A stretch of 64,000 nt of DNA. Source: an uncultured Clostridia bacterium. Its GTDB lineage: Bacteria > Bacillota > Clostridia > TANB77 > CAG-508. Positions 42,501 through 53,272 of this stretch are shown here, piece by piece. The DNA is taken from positions 155,469 through 219,468 of the forward strand of contig CARFUA010000001.1 of NCBI GenBank assembly GCA_948976265.1, given 5' to 3'. Numbering within the stretch: the stretch's first letter is position 1; each line of letters opens with the position of its first letter. The position numbers were made by a program, and so were the translations under genes. The notes under the pieces are model-generated. The model had not been told where the DNA came from and searched no databases. It saw only the letters and a list, made by a program, of their open reading frames with translations.

Positions 42501-45500
42501 AGTTGGAAAAAATACTTGGCAATTTTTCAAAGACCATATAAAAGAAGAAACACATTATCTTATGACCGATAACTATCAGGAAGACCGTAAAATAAAAGCA
42601 GTCAATAGAACTTCTTCTACCAATATTGGATTGGAATTATTGGCCATTGTTTCAGCTTATGATTTAGGATATATCGAAATAGAAGAAGCAATGGATTATC
42701 TTCATAAAATCATTGAAACGATAAATATGTTAGCAAAATGGAATGGGCATTTATATAATTGGTATAACATTAAAACTTTGGAACCATTGATTCCAAGATA
42801 TGTTTCGTCTGTTGATAGTGGAAATTTGGTAGGCTATTTGTATATTGTAAAACAATTCCTAATCGAACACAATGCCGATACCAAACGAGACAATTTAATC
42901 AAAAATGTTACAGATTTGATTAACAATACTGATTTTTCCAAATTATACAGTCCAGAAAACAAATTAATGTCAATTGGATTTAACTTAGAAGATAACGAAC
43001 TCACCGATTCTTACTATGATTTTCTAGCTTCTGAAGCAAGACAAGCAAGCCTTGTTGCTATTGCCAAAGGTGATGTTCCAAGTAAAATTTGGAATAATTT
43101 AAGTAGAACCTTAACTTCTTTCAAAGGCTACAAAGGACTCATTTCTTGGACAGGAACCATGTTCGAATATTTAATGCCAAACATTAATTTAAAACGATAC
43201 GAAGGAAGTTTAATAGATGAAGCAAGTCGATTTGCGGTATTAAGTCAAATGGAATATGCGAAAAAATTACAGATTCCGTGGGGAATTTCAGAATCTGCGT
43301 TTAATTTAAGAGATTTGGAACGAAATTATCAATATAAAGCATTTGGTGTTCCTTGGTTGGGATTGAAAAGGGGATTGGAAGAAGATATTGTTGTATCACC
43401 ATACAGCACATTTTTAGCATTATACGATGCCCAAACAGAAGGAATTCACAATTTAAAAGAACTTGAAAAACAAGGTGCCAGACGGAAAATATGGATTCTA
43501 TGAAGCGGTGGATTACACGAGTCGCCGTTTGAAAAAAGGAAAAACGCATGAAGTTGTAAAAACGTATATGGCACATCATCAAGGTTTGATTTTACTTTCC
43601 ATTAATAATTGTATTAATCAGAATATTTTACAAACACGATTTAACAAAAATCCAGAAATCGAATCAGTTAACGTATTATTACAAGAAAAAATGCCAGTTA
43701 AGATGATTATTACAAAAGAGAAAAAGGAGAAAATCTCCAAAAATAAAATTCCAGGTGATAGTGGATATATTGAAAAAATCATCGAGAATCCAAATCCAAA
43801 ATTTAAAAATATAAATGTAATTGCTAACAGCAATTATAAAATTACCATTAATGATTTTGGCGAAGGTTTCAGCGAATACAAAGGAAATATGGTAAATAGC
43901 TACAAAGAAACAGCGGAGTTAAAAAACGGAATTTTCTTTTATCTTAGAAATACAAAAACCAAAAAAATTATGCGTTTAGAAAAATGTGAAAAAATTGTTT
44001 TTGCACCAGACAAAGCCAAATTTATAGGAAAAGATGCTAACATCAAATTTGAAGTAATTGTGACACTAGACCCTGATAAATGTGTTGAAATTAGACGTGT
44101 GCAAATTGAAAATTTAGGACAAAGTGACGAAGTATTAGAAGTGATTTGTGAATTTGAACCAACACTTTCGAGCAAATCTTCAGAGTATGCACATCCAATT
44201 TTCAACAAGCTATTTTTGAAATTAGAAGAAGAGGAAGAAAATCTAATCGTTCAAAGGAAATCACGTGACCTTGAAAGTAGTTTATATTTAGCAACAACGT
44301 TATACACAGAAAGTGACCAAATTGTGAATTTCGAATATGAAATTGATGGTGAAAAATATCAAGGTAGGGAAAATTATGATTTACCACAAATGATAAAACA
44401 GCAAAAAGTTTTCTCAAAACAAATTGCACAAGTTGTTTCTCCGATGGTTGTCATGAAAAGAACGGTAAAAGTAGCTTCTGGTTCAGACGCAACTGTAGAT
44501 TTCATCTTAACAGCAGGCGAATCAAAAGAAGAAGTGCAAAAGCTTATCAAGCAAACCAAAGGAAAAGAAGAAATTGACAAAATATTTAATATTGCAAGAG
44601 TCAGAAGTGAAGAGCAAAATAAATATTTGCAAATCAAAGGAAGCAAATTGCAAATGTATCAACAATTATTGAATTATATTTTACAATTAAATCCATTCAA
44701 TAAGAAAAATCAGGAAATGGAATATTCGATTAATAGTTTGTGGAAATATGGAATATCAGGTGATGTCCCAATTCTTGTTTTGAAGATTTCGAAATTCGAA
44801 GAAATTTATGTATTAGAAGATGTCATCAGAGCTTTTGAATATTATCGAATCAAAAATATTTTTATGGATTTAATTATCCTAAATAATGAAAAAAATGTAT
44901 ATGAAAGGTTTGTAGAAGACAGTATCAATTCGGTTATTTCAGAAAGGCAATTGCAATTTTTGAAAAATACTTCTACAGGAATTTTCGTGCTAAATCAGAA
45001 AAATATGCCAGACGAAGATGTAAAAGCCATTGAATTCAAAGCACGTGTGGTAATCGATTCAAAGAAAGGTGATTTAGCTACTTTCCTAAAAGACATGGAA
45101 GAAAAACAAAAACGCGATAAATCGCAAATCGAAAAAAATAAACCAATCAAAAATGAAGAAGAAATCTTACCACTTAAAAAAGAAGAACTCCTATTTGACA
45201 ATGAATTTGGTGGATTTGTAAATAGTGGAAAAGAATATCTCATTTACAAAAATATCGAAAATAAATTACCATCGGTTTGGAGCAATATTTTAGCCAACAA
45301 ATTTTTCGGAACGGTTGTAACAGACGGTTTGGGAGGTTATACTTGGTACAAGAATAGTAGGCTAAATCGATTAACCGCATGGAACAACAACACCGTTTTT
45401 GATTTTCCATCCGAAATTTACTATTTCAAAGACGAAGACAATTCACGCACTTGGACGCTCAACACAAGCATCAATCCAAGTCCGAACTACTATTATATCA

Positions 45501-47575
45501 GACACGGTTTTGGTTATACGAATTTCCAAAATAGTCACGACAATTTCATCCAGACAGTTGATATTTTCGTACCAAACGAAGAAAATGTAAAAGTATTAAA
45601 CTTTCGAATTAAAAACATTATTGACCAAGAAAGAAATTTGAGATTAGTAGTTTATCTAAAACCAGTATTAGGAGAAGATGAATATTTTAGCAATGGAAAT
45701 ATTAAACTCGAGAAAAAAGAAAATGTGATTCTCGTGAAAAATGTATTTGCAAGTGAAGACTTCAAAGATAAAATCATGTATGTTAGTAGCAATGAGACAA
45801 TCAATAGTTTTACTGGTGATAAAACTGAATTTTTCGGAAAAGGAAGCATTGAAGAACCAGATGCGTTATACAAAAAATTAGACGGCAATTCTGGGCTCGG
45901 CAAAGATTCTTGTCTGGCTTTTGAAATCGATTTAACATTGCAAAAATTCGAAGATAAAAAGTTTTCGATTTTAATTGGGCAGGAAAATAGTTTCGATAAA
46001 ATTCAAGAAGTGGTGCAAAAATATCAAAAAGAATATGATGTCGAAGTCAAACTCGAAAATGTCAAATCAAAATGGAATAATATTTTAAGTACCATTCAAG
46101 TAAAAACGCCATCTGAATCAATCAATATTATGATGAATGGTTGGCTGGTTTATCAAACCATTGTCAGTCGAATTTTTGCGAGAAGTGGTTATCATCAATC
46201 AGGTGGTGCATTTGGATTCCGTGACCAGTTGCAAGATTGTTTTGGTATTAAATATATTGATTCTTCCTTTTTAAAAGAGCAAATTTTAAATTGTGCTAGA
46301 CATCAATTTATAGAAGGCGACGTTTTGCATTGGTGGCATTTAGAAACCAAAAAAGGAATTCGAACACGATTTTCCGATGATTTATTATGGCTTGTTTACG
46401 GTGTTTTAGAATATATTGAAATCGCAAATTCCAAAGAAATTTTAGACGAGCAAGTCCCTTATATCAAAGGCAATTTACTCAAAGAAGACGAACTTGAAAA
46501 ATACGATATTTTCTACGAAAGTGATGTCAAAGAAAGTATTTTTGAACACTGTATTCGTTCAATCGAACAAGTGATTTCCAAAGGAATTGACCCTTTCCCT
46601 AAAATTGGTGTTGGTGATTGGAATGACGGATTTAGCAATCTTGGAAGCAAAGGAAAAGGGCAAAGTATTTGGCTTGGATTTTTCCTATACGACATTTTAA
46701 ATCGATTCATTCCGATTTGCGAAGAAAAAAATCGTCAAGATTTGGTAGAAAAATATACCAATTTAAAAGAAGAATTAAAGAGAAATCTAAACACCAAAGC
46801 TTGGGATGGACGTTGGTACAAAAGAGCTATCAACGATGAGGGAGTAGAAATTGGTAGTATGAGTAGCGAAGAATGTAGAATTGACGGACTAGCACAGAGT
46901 TGGGCAGTTATTTCCAATGCCGCAGACAATGACAAAAAATTCATTTCCATGGAAGAAGCCGAAAATTATTTAGTAGACCGAGAAAATAAACTCATTAAAT
47001 TATTTGACCCAGCTTTTGAAAATTCGAGTTTTAACCCAGGTTACATCAAAGGTTATCCTGCGGGAATTCGAGAAAATGGAGGTCAATATACGCATGCTAG
47101 TTGCTGGATGATTATTGCAGAAGCTTTGCTCGGATTTGGTGACAAAGCGGTTGAATTTGCAGAGCTCATCAATCCAATTGAACACACTAGAAACAAAGAA
47201 GAAGCCAAAAAATTTAAATTAGAACCTTACGTCATGGAAGCAGATATTTACACCAACAAAGATTTAATGGGACGTGGTGGTTGGAACTGGTATACAGGTT
47301 CAAGCAGTTGGTATTATAGAGCCATTATCGAATATATTTTGGGATTAAAAATCAAGAATGGTTATTTAAGTATGGAACCTTGTATTGCAAAATCGTGGAA
47401 AGAATATGAAATTAAATATAAATATAAAACCAGTATTTATCATATTGTTGTAAAAAATCAAGAGGGCAAAAATACAGGCGTAGACAAATTTATTCTAAAT
47501 GGAAATGAAATTCCAGACAAAAAAATTCCACTTTCTGATGATGGAAGAATTTATAATATTCAGATATTTATGTAA
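39559..47575 (+). CDS. Cyclic beta-1,2-glucan synthase-like enzyme, +1 frame change at CGG
   Basis: About 2671 residues when joined, one of the largest genes here. The N-terminal part has several membrane helices and a GT84-like glycosyltransferase region (IITLDSDTNLSL, then FTGKGIYDVQ and HRWTRGDW). A central glucoamylase-like domain (ESAFNLRDLERNYQYKAFGVPWLG) follows. The C-terminal 1300 residues contain the GH94 phosphorylase-like domain (NNNTVFDFPSEIYY, GYHQSGGAFGFRDQLQD, HWWHLE, GVGDWNDGFSNLG). The 0 frame meets CGG (43483-43485) after ...KQGAR and stops 5 codons later. The +1 reading GGA AAA TAT continues GKYGFYEAVDYT, a conserved block of the glucoamylase-like domain. It would make cyclic or linear beta-1,2-glucan, or a related surface polysaccharide. 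Confidence 0.85.
43483..43485 (+). other. CGG frame-change site C (glucan synthase)
   Basis: Codons GCC AGA CGG AAA. The +1 reading is AGA (C) GGA AAA TAT GGA TTC TAT. The 0-frame stop is at 43501. Confidence 0.8.
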
Positions 47576-47639
47576 AAAAAACTTGCCGAAATAAAATTAA
47601 TGTGATATAAAAAAAGTAGAAAGAAAGGTGGGAGTTTTT

Positions 47640-48413
47640 GTGGAAGGATTAGAAGACCTAGTAGAGCAAGAAAAAAAGACAATTTTAGTCGTAGATGACG
47701 AAGAAAATATTATGGATTTATTAGTATACAATCTAGAAAAAGAAGGCTATAACACGTTAAAAGCCTATGACGGATTAACCGCTGTAGAAATGGCACTCAA
47801 AGAAAGACCAGATTTAATTTTGCTAGATGTTATGATTCCTAAATTAGATGGAATTTCTGTGTGTAAAAAAATAAGATATTATTTAAATATTTCTACTATG
47901 CCAATTCTAATGGTTTCTGCAAAAGATACAGAATCTGATAAAATTGTAGGCCTAGAAATGGGAGCAGATGATTATATTACAAAACCATTCCAAATCCGCG
48001 AATTAATGGCAAGAATCAAAGCAAATTTAAGAAAAGCAGATGCCAAAGCCAATGCTGTAACAACTAATGAAGAAGAACAACAAGAAGAAAAAAATAGTGA
48101 AATTATCCAAGTTGGAGAATTAACACTTGATTTAAGAAAAATTGAAGCAAAAGTTAAAGGTGAAGTGGTGAATTTAACCAAAAAAGAATTTGATGTATTA
48201 AAATTCCTAGCAAGTCAACCAGGTGAAGTTGTAACAAGAGAGCGTTTATTGCACGAAATTTGGGAATATGATGAATATATTGGAGCAATTCGAACGATAG
48301 ATGTTACCATGAATCGAATTCGTGACAAAATCGAAAAAGACAAAGCAGATCCTAAGATATTAATCACCAAAAGAGGTGTGGGATATTATATTAATGATAC
48401 AAGTAAAAAATAA
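47640..48413 (+). CDS. OmpR/PhoP-family response regulator
   Basis: 257 residues from GTG 47640 (AAAGGTGGG upstream). An in-frame GTG at 47628 is too close to it. The receiver domain has VVDDEE, the phosphorylated Asp in LLDVMIPKLDG, SAKDTES and Lys in ITKPF. An acidic linker (NEEEQQEEKN) is followed by a winged-helix DNA-binding domain (LTKKEFDVLKFL...IRTIDVTMNRIRDKIE...TKRGVGYYI). The likely partner histidine kinase is 2.2 kb downstream, behind a prepilin-like gene. Confidence 0.93.
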   Translation: MEGLEDLVEQEKKTILVVDDEENIMDLLVYNLEKEGYNTLKAYDGLTAVEMALKERPDLILLDVMIPKLDGISVCKKIRYYLNISTMPILMVSAKDTESDKIVGLEMGADDYITKPFQIRELMARIKANLRKADAKANAVTTNEEEQQEEKNSEIIQVGELTLDLRKIEAKVKGEVVNLTKKEFDVLKFLASQPGEVVTRERLLHEIWEYDEYIGAIRTIDVTMNRIRDKIEKDKADPKILITKRGVGYYINDTSKK

Positions 48414-48453
48414 TTAATCAAGATGTTGATTTAGTAACAGAAAGGAAAAACAA

Positions 48454-48528
48454 ATGATGAGATTTTTTAAAAATGCTGAAAGCATTGCAACTGTATATAT
48501 GAGTAATTTTATAAGAGTAAAAAAATAA
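48454..48528 (+). CDS. 24-residue leader ORF
   Basis: ATG 48454 with GAAAGGA upstream. The peptide begins MMRFFKNAESIATVYMSNFI and ends in a basic RVKK. It is followed within ten bases by a strong terminator hairpin and then the GLUG prepilin-like gene. The words GAA AGC .TT GC. ACT GTA (ESxATV) are shared with the tiny ORF at 31905, which has the same setting. Confidence 0.45.
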   Translation: MMRFFKNAESIATVYMSNFIRVKK

Positions 48529-48534
48529 ATATTG

Positions 48535-48576
48535 AAAAGCAGATTTACAAATTATATTTGTGAATCTGCTTTTTGT
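48535..48576 (+). terminator. Terminator or attenuator after the tiny ORF
   Basis: An 18-bp stem with one mismatch (48535-48552 / 48556-48573) followed by TTTTTG, just before the GLUG gene. Confidence 0.75.
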
Positions 48577-48612
48577 ATATATAAAATAAGAAGAGGAGAA
48601 AAGGAGAAAATT

Positions 48613-50487
48613 ATGAAAAAAAGTAAAGGAATAACACTCATTGCGTTAGTGATAACAATAATTGTACTCTTAATTCTAGCAGGCGTATCACTAAGGCTTA
48701 TAGCAGGAAACGAAGGAATTTTAGGAAGAGCGGAAAGAGCAGTAAGCCAAAATGAGGAAGCAAATGCAAGAGAAAAATTAGAGTTAGAATTGCAAGGTTT
48801 GCTGATTGCTAAAAAAAGTGGAGAAAATTTTGATTTAAATATAGAATTAGAAAACAAAGGATTTACGGTTAGTGATGACACAGTTATTGTCGATGGTTAT
48901 TTATTTACAATTGATCGTGAAAATTTAAAATCGTTAGTTCGCTTGGTAAAGGTAAAGAAAATTTGGAAATCAAAATTAATGCAATAGTAACAAACTCGCA
49001 AGACAATCTAAAAAGTACAATTTCTGCGACAATTAACTATACTGGTGGAATTGCAAGTGTGACAATGAATGGGAAAGAAATGCAAGAAGAAAATGGTACG
49101 TATAGTTTAGAAGTTACAAAAAATGGAAAGTATACGATTTTTGTCAAAGATAACAATAATGGCTATAAAATGGAAACAGTAGAAGTAAGCGGACTTTTGA
49201 GTTATGTGGATGAAATTTGGAATGTAGCACAATTAATTCAATTTAGAGATAGTGTGAATGCAGGACTTAATTATGAAGGAAGAACCGTGATTCTGAAATC
49301 GGATTTAGATTTAGAAGAAATAGAAAATTGGACACCGATTGGATATGTAAATGAAAGTGGTTCTGCCCAATTCAGTGGGACTTTTGAGGGGAACAATCAC
49401 ACAATTACCAATTTAAAAATACAAAACGAAAGAGGTTTCTTTTGCGAGATAGTGGGAGGAACCGTAAAGAATTTGAATTTTGAAAAGGTGAATATTTCAT
49501 CCAATCAGCAATTTACTGGAGTAGTAGTTGGTCAATTGTTCGGGACATTTGAAAATGTCAATGTACGAAGTGGAAATCTTATATTAAATGGTGGATACTC
49601 AGGTGGAATAGCGGGTGCGGTGACGTTTGGAACTATGGTTCGTTGTACTAATGAAGCCACAATTAGTTCGACAGAGGGAGCTGTTGGAGGAATTACGGGA
49701 CAGCTTTGCGGAATTATTAGTGCTTGTGTTAATAAGGGAGCAATTTCTTCTACGAAATTAAGTGTAGGAGGAATTTGCGGTCAGAGTTTCACGCATAATG
49801 TAGTTGAGGGAGAGACCATTATTGAAAATTGTTATAACACTGGAGCAATAACAGCAAATAATGATGTTGAGAGAGTTGGGCGGTATTTGCGGAAACGTAT
49901 TTAAGTTAGACGGTGCTGTAAAAAAAACAACGATTAAAAATTGTTATAATCTAGGAGAAGTTTCATCCAATACGAGTGGAACTAATGATGCAAATTTAGG
50001 AGGAATTGTTGGAGGTTTATTAGCCGATGCCGAGGTGAAGTATTGCTATAATTTAGGACCGATTAAAAAGACGGGAGGTGGAAATCACGTTGGTGGACTT
50101 ATTGGATATTGTTCTAATGCAGCTGTGATTGGAGCTTGTTGGAATTCAGGAAATGTCTCTTCGAGTTATTATTTTGTTGGTGGATTGTGTGGAAGAATCG
50201 ATGATGCTAGTATAGCTTATTGTTATATTAATCGAGCAGCAGTTGTTCAAATTAATGGAATTGCAGTTACGGCTCAAATTGGTACTGATTGGCCAAAGAG
50301 TAGCTCCTATGGAAGATTATTAGGTTATGCAAAATCCACCAACTGTTATAGCAATTTAGGAGAAGTTAATTCAGAAGAAATGCCGACGGTTTATGACGTT
50401 CTAAACGAATTCGGTGAAACAGACAGCACCATTTGGGATAAAACCAATCCGAATGAACCTAAATTGTTGTGGGAGCTTCAACAATAA
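48613..50487 (+). CDS. Prepilin-like surface protein with GLUG repeats, two frame changes
   Basis: About 624 residues when joined. Prepilin helix GITLIALVITIIVLLILAGVS (about 6-26), stalk, Ig-like segment, then GLUG-type repeats (VGGITGQLCGIISACVNKG, VGGICGQS..., GGIVGG...). The first break is at TTTAAAA (48924-48930): a -1 step gives ...ENLKIVSSLGKGKENLEIKI, with the NLKIV wording of sister proteins. The second is CGG (49881-49883): the +1 step gives ERV-GGICGNVFK, a perfect GLUG start. The -1 site could also be a missing A in a homopolymer. The gene separates the response regulator from its likely kinase. Confidence 0.75.
48924..48930 (+). other. Candidate -1 slippery heptamer T TTA AAA
   Basis: In the 0 frame AAT TTA AAA TCG. 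A -1 slip gives ATC GTT AGT TCG and joins the two halves of the GLUG protein. UUUAAAA is a known -1 slippery sequence. Loss of one A from an A5 run would look the same. Confidence 0.5.
49881..49883 (+). other. CGG frame-change site D (GLUG protein)
   Basis: Codons GTT GGG CGG TAT. The +1 reading is GGG (C) GGT ATT TGC GGA. Confidence 0.8.
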
Positions 50488-50497
50488 ATATTTTTGG

Positions 50498-50532
50498 CTG
50501 GAAACATATAGTTTGGTTCCAGTCAATTTTTC
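50498..50532 (+). terminator. Terminator
   Basis: CTGGAAAC (50498-50505) pairs imperfectly with GTTTGGTTCCAG (50511-50522), then TCAATTTTT. Confidence 0.55.
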
Positions 50533-50588
50533 GATTATAGAAAAATGCATTTTTTTCATTTTGTAACATAAATTTAACAAAAAACTAC

Positions 50589-50617
50589 TTGAATTTATGC
50601 AAGCTTAAGTATATAAT
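50589..50617 (+). promoter_or_regulatory. Promoter of the histidine kinase gene
   Basis: TTGAAT (50589-50594), a 17-bp spacer and TATAAT (50612-50617). Confidence 0.65.
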
Positions 50618-50649
50618 AATAGAGATGAATATACGAAAGGTAAAAAAAC

Positions 50650-52096
50650 ATGGTAAAAAGCATACAAATAAAAATTGTTATGGTTTTTATGATTCTGGGA
50701 ATAATTGTTATTACTGGATTGGGACTTGCTTTTATTTATAAATTAAATTTTATCAATACAGAAATTACAAAGACAAGTTTAGAAGTAGAACAAGTTCAAA
50801 GTTTACTAGTAGCGCAAGTCAATCAAACGCGACAAATTATTTATGTATCATTAGCCATTTTTACAGTATTAATTATTATTCTGGGTGCCTTTATTGCCAA
50901 AGTTGTAATAAAGCCAATTTCTAGATTAATCAAAAGCACAGAAATGATAGCCAATGGGCAAGATATAGAAATTGAACATTTGTCAAATAACAAAAATAAA
51001 TCAGAAATTGATGAATTAGTAGATGCATTTAGTGTAATGAACACGCGGTTTAAAGGAAAACTTAAATGAAGTGACCAGACAAAAAAAGCAGATTGAAACC
51101 ATTTTATTACACATGACAGATGGAATTGTTGCTTTCGACATGAAAGGGAAAGTCATACATATTAATTTGGCAGCGAAAAAATTGCTAAATATATCGGATG
51201 AAACTGATTTTGAAAGTATATTTGAGCGATTTGGGGTCGATATTAATTTGGAAAAAATCATTTATTTGGATGACTGGACGTCATCTGAAAAAAAATTGAA
51301 TTTGGAAAATCAAGCAATTAATTTATTTTTTGCTCCATTTAAAAATGAAAACGACAGACCAGGTGGCGTAATTGTAGTGGTACAAGATATTACAGAACAA
51401 GAAAAACTGGACAATATGAGAAAAGAATTTGTGGCAGATGTATCGCACGAATTAAAAACACCAATTACTTCCATTATGGGGTATGCGGATACCTTAATTG
51501 ATTCTGAAGTGGACGAAGAAAATCAAAAAAGGTTTTTAGAACGTATTTCTTCCGAAGCCAAAAGAATGTCTAAACTGGTAGCAGATTTATTGATATTGTC
51601 CAAATACGATACAGCAAAAATAAAGATTGAAAAAACAGAATTTGATTTGGGGGAACTTGTCAAATATGTATTTGAAGGACAAACTATTGAAATGCAAAAA
51701 AAGGATTTGACAGGTGAATGTTATGTAACAGCAGATGTGCCTCCAGTGTATGCAGATAAAATGGGAATTGAACGAGTTGTCATTAACCTTTTATCCAATG
51801 CCATAAAATATACGGATGTTGGTGGAAAAATTACAGTATATGTTGGATTTGTTTATAATGATGCTTACATTAAAATCAAAGATACAGGAAGAGGAATTCC
51901 AGAAAACGATTTAGCCAAAATATTTGAACGATTTTATCGTGTGGATAAAGACAGAGCAAGAGAAACAGGCGGAACGGGCTTAGGGTTATCCATTGCAAAA
52001 GAAATACTAGATCAAAATGATAGCAGAATTGACATCAAAAGTGAAGTAGGGAAAGGAACTGATGTAATTATCAGAATACCTACCAAAGTAAAATAA
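50650..52096 (+). CDS. Membrane histidine kinase (ResE/WalK-like), +1 frame change at CGG
   Basis: 481 residues when joined. Two membrane helices (about 7-27 and 60-85) flank a short sensor. HAMP (KPISRLIKSTEMIANG...) is followed by the break at CGG (51046-51048), then PAS (IETILLHMTDGIVAFD), HisKA with the phosphorylated His in VSHELKTPITSI, and HATPase (LLSNAIKYT, DTGRGIPE, GGTGLGLSIAKEI). The 0 frame ends 6 codons after CGG. The +1 reading joins AFSVMNT-GLKENLNEVTRQKKQIETIL, the coiled linker expected between HAMP and PAS. Probable partner of the regulator at 47640. Confidence 0.9.
51046..51048 (+). other. CGG frame-change site E (histidine kinase)
   Basis: Codons ACG CGG TTT. The +1 reading is ACG (C) GGT TTA AAG GAA AAC. 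The 0-frame stop is at 51067. Confidence 0.85.
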
Positions 52097-52123
52097 ATAC
52101 AAGAGATAAAGGGAGGAATCAAT

Positions 52124-53227
52124 ATGAAAAAAATAAAAAGAATGTTAAAGATACTAGTGATAGGAATAATTTTGTTTTGGACAAAAGTTTCGTATGCTAC
52201 AACATCACAAGAAGGAAGTTTGAAGCAAATTGGAAATTTGAAATATGTTTGTATAGGTGCTGGTGTATTTTTAATTTTGCTAGTGCTATGGATTAGTTAT
52301 AAATCAGATAGAACACAAGAAGGAAAAGATAACCGCTTTGAAGACGACGATGAGGAAGATGAATATGAATATGAAGAAGATGACGAATATGAGGAGTATG
52401 AAGAATATGAAGCGGATGAAGAAGTTGCAGAAGAGCAAAGTTTATATGATTCCTTTAAGATGGAAGAAGAATGGACAGAAGATAACTCTGATTATGAGGA
52501 ATATCAAGAATATGAAAACAACAGCGAAATTCAATTAGATGAAATATTTAAACCAGAACTTCCATATTTAGAATATGAAGAAGAAGAACCAGAACAAGAC
52601 GAAATGGAAATAAATTCATTTGATACTTCATTTGATAATTCATTCGACCAAGAATTTGAACCAATTCAACAAGAATCAATCGAAGAAGAAGCAGATGATG
52701 AGCGATTACAAGAAGATTTCTTACTACAAATGAATCGAAATTTAGCTGCACAAGAACTTGCAAAAGCAGAAGCATCTGAAATGGAAACTAAAACTAAAAA
52801 AACAACCACTAGAAAAAAGGCAACCAAAAAGGAAGAACCAACTGAAAAAGCAACTAAAAAAACAACCGCCAAAAAAACCACAACTAAAAAAGTAGCAAAA
52901 GAAGAACCAGAAAAGAAGACAACGACTAGAAGAAAAACAACCAAAAAGGAAGAACCAACTGAAAAGACAACTAAAAAAACAACTGCTAAAAAAACTACAA
53001 CTAAAAAAGTAGCAAAAGAAGAACCAGAAAAGAAAACGACCACTAGAAAAAAAGCAACCAAAAAAGAAGAACCATCTGAAAAAACAACTAAGAAAACAAC
53101 TGCCAAAAAAACCACAACCAAAAAAGTAGCAAAAGAAGAGCCAAAGAAAACTACTAGAAAAACAACAAAAGAGTCAGAAGAAAAAACAACCGCCAAGAAA
53201 ACAACAAGAAAAAAGAAAGCAGAATAA
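52124..53227 (+). CDS. Membrane protein with acidic stretch and Lys/Thr-rich 39-residue repeats
   Basis: 367 residues: signal or membrane helix (about 8-26), a second membrane helix (about 44-62), a highly acidic region (about 70-205) and then a basic tail from about 220. The tail carries three near-identical 39-residue units (TTTRKKATKKEEP..., TAKKTTTKKVAKEEP). The tail resembles histone H1 or AlgP-like repeats and could bind nucleic acid or teichoic acids, while the acidic part may bind it back. No family assigned. The gene sits between the kinase and signal peptidase genes in the same direction. Confidence 0.75.
   Translation: MKKIKRMLKILVIGIILFWTKVSYATTSQEGSLKQIGNLKYVCIGAGVFLILLVLWISYKSDRTQEGKDNRFEDDDEEDEYEYEEDDEYEEYEEYEADEEVAEEQSLYDSFKMEEEWTEDNSDYEEYQEYENNSEIQLDEIFKPELPYLEYEEEEPEQDEMEINSFDTSFDNSFDQEFEPIQQESIEEEADDERLQEDFLLQMNRNLAAQELAKAEASEMETKTKKTTTRKKATKKEEPTEKATKKTTAKKTTTKKVAKEEPEKKTTTRRKTTKKEEPTEKTTKKTTAKKTTTKKVAKEEPEKKTTTRKKATKKEEPSEKTTKKTTAKKTTTKKVAKEEPKKTTRKTTKESEEKTTAKKTTRKKKAE
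52798..53148 (+). repeat. Three 117-bp tandem repeats coding Lys/Thr-rich units
   Basis: The word GAAGAACCA recurs at about 52832, 52949 and 53066, a period of 117 bp (39 codons). The copies differ mainly at silent positions, so the protein repeat is under selection. Confidence 0.85.
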
Positions 53228-53272
53228 ATTATAAGAAATGACAATAAATATTGACTAGAAAGGGAAAACTAA

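Noticed and set aside
52798..53148. Tandem repeats as a possible CRISPR array
   Set aside because: The repeats are 117 bp, without spacers, in frame and coding.
52666..53244. 192-residue hydrophobic ORF opposite the Lys-rich repeats
   Set aside because: It is the antisense shadow of the AAA/ACA-rich repeat, with no ribosome site.
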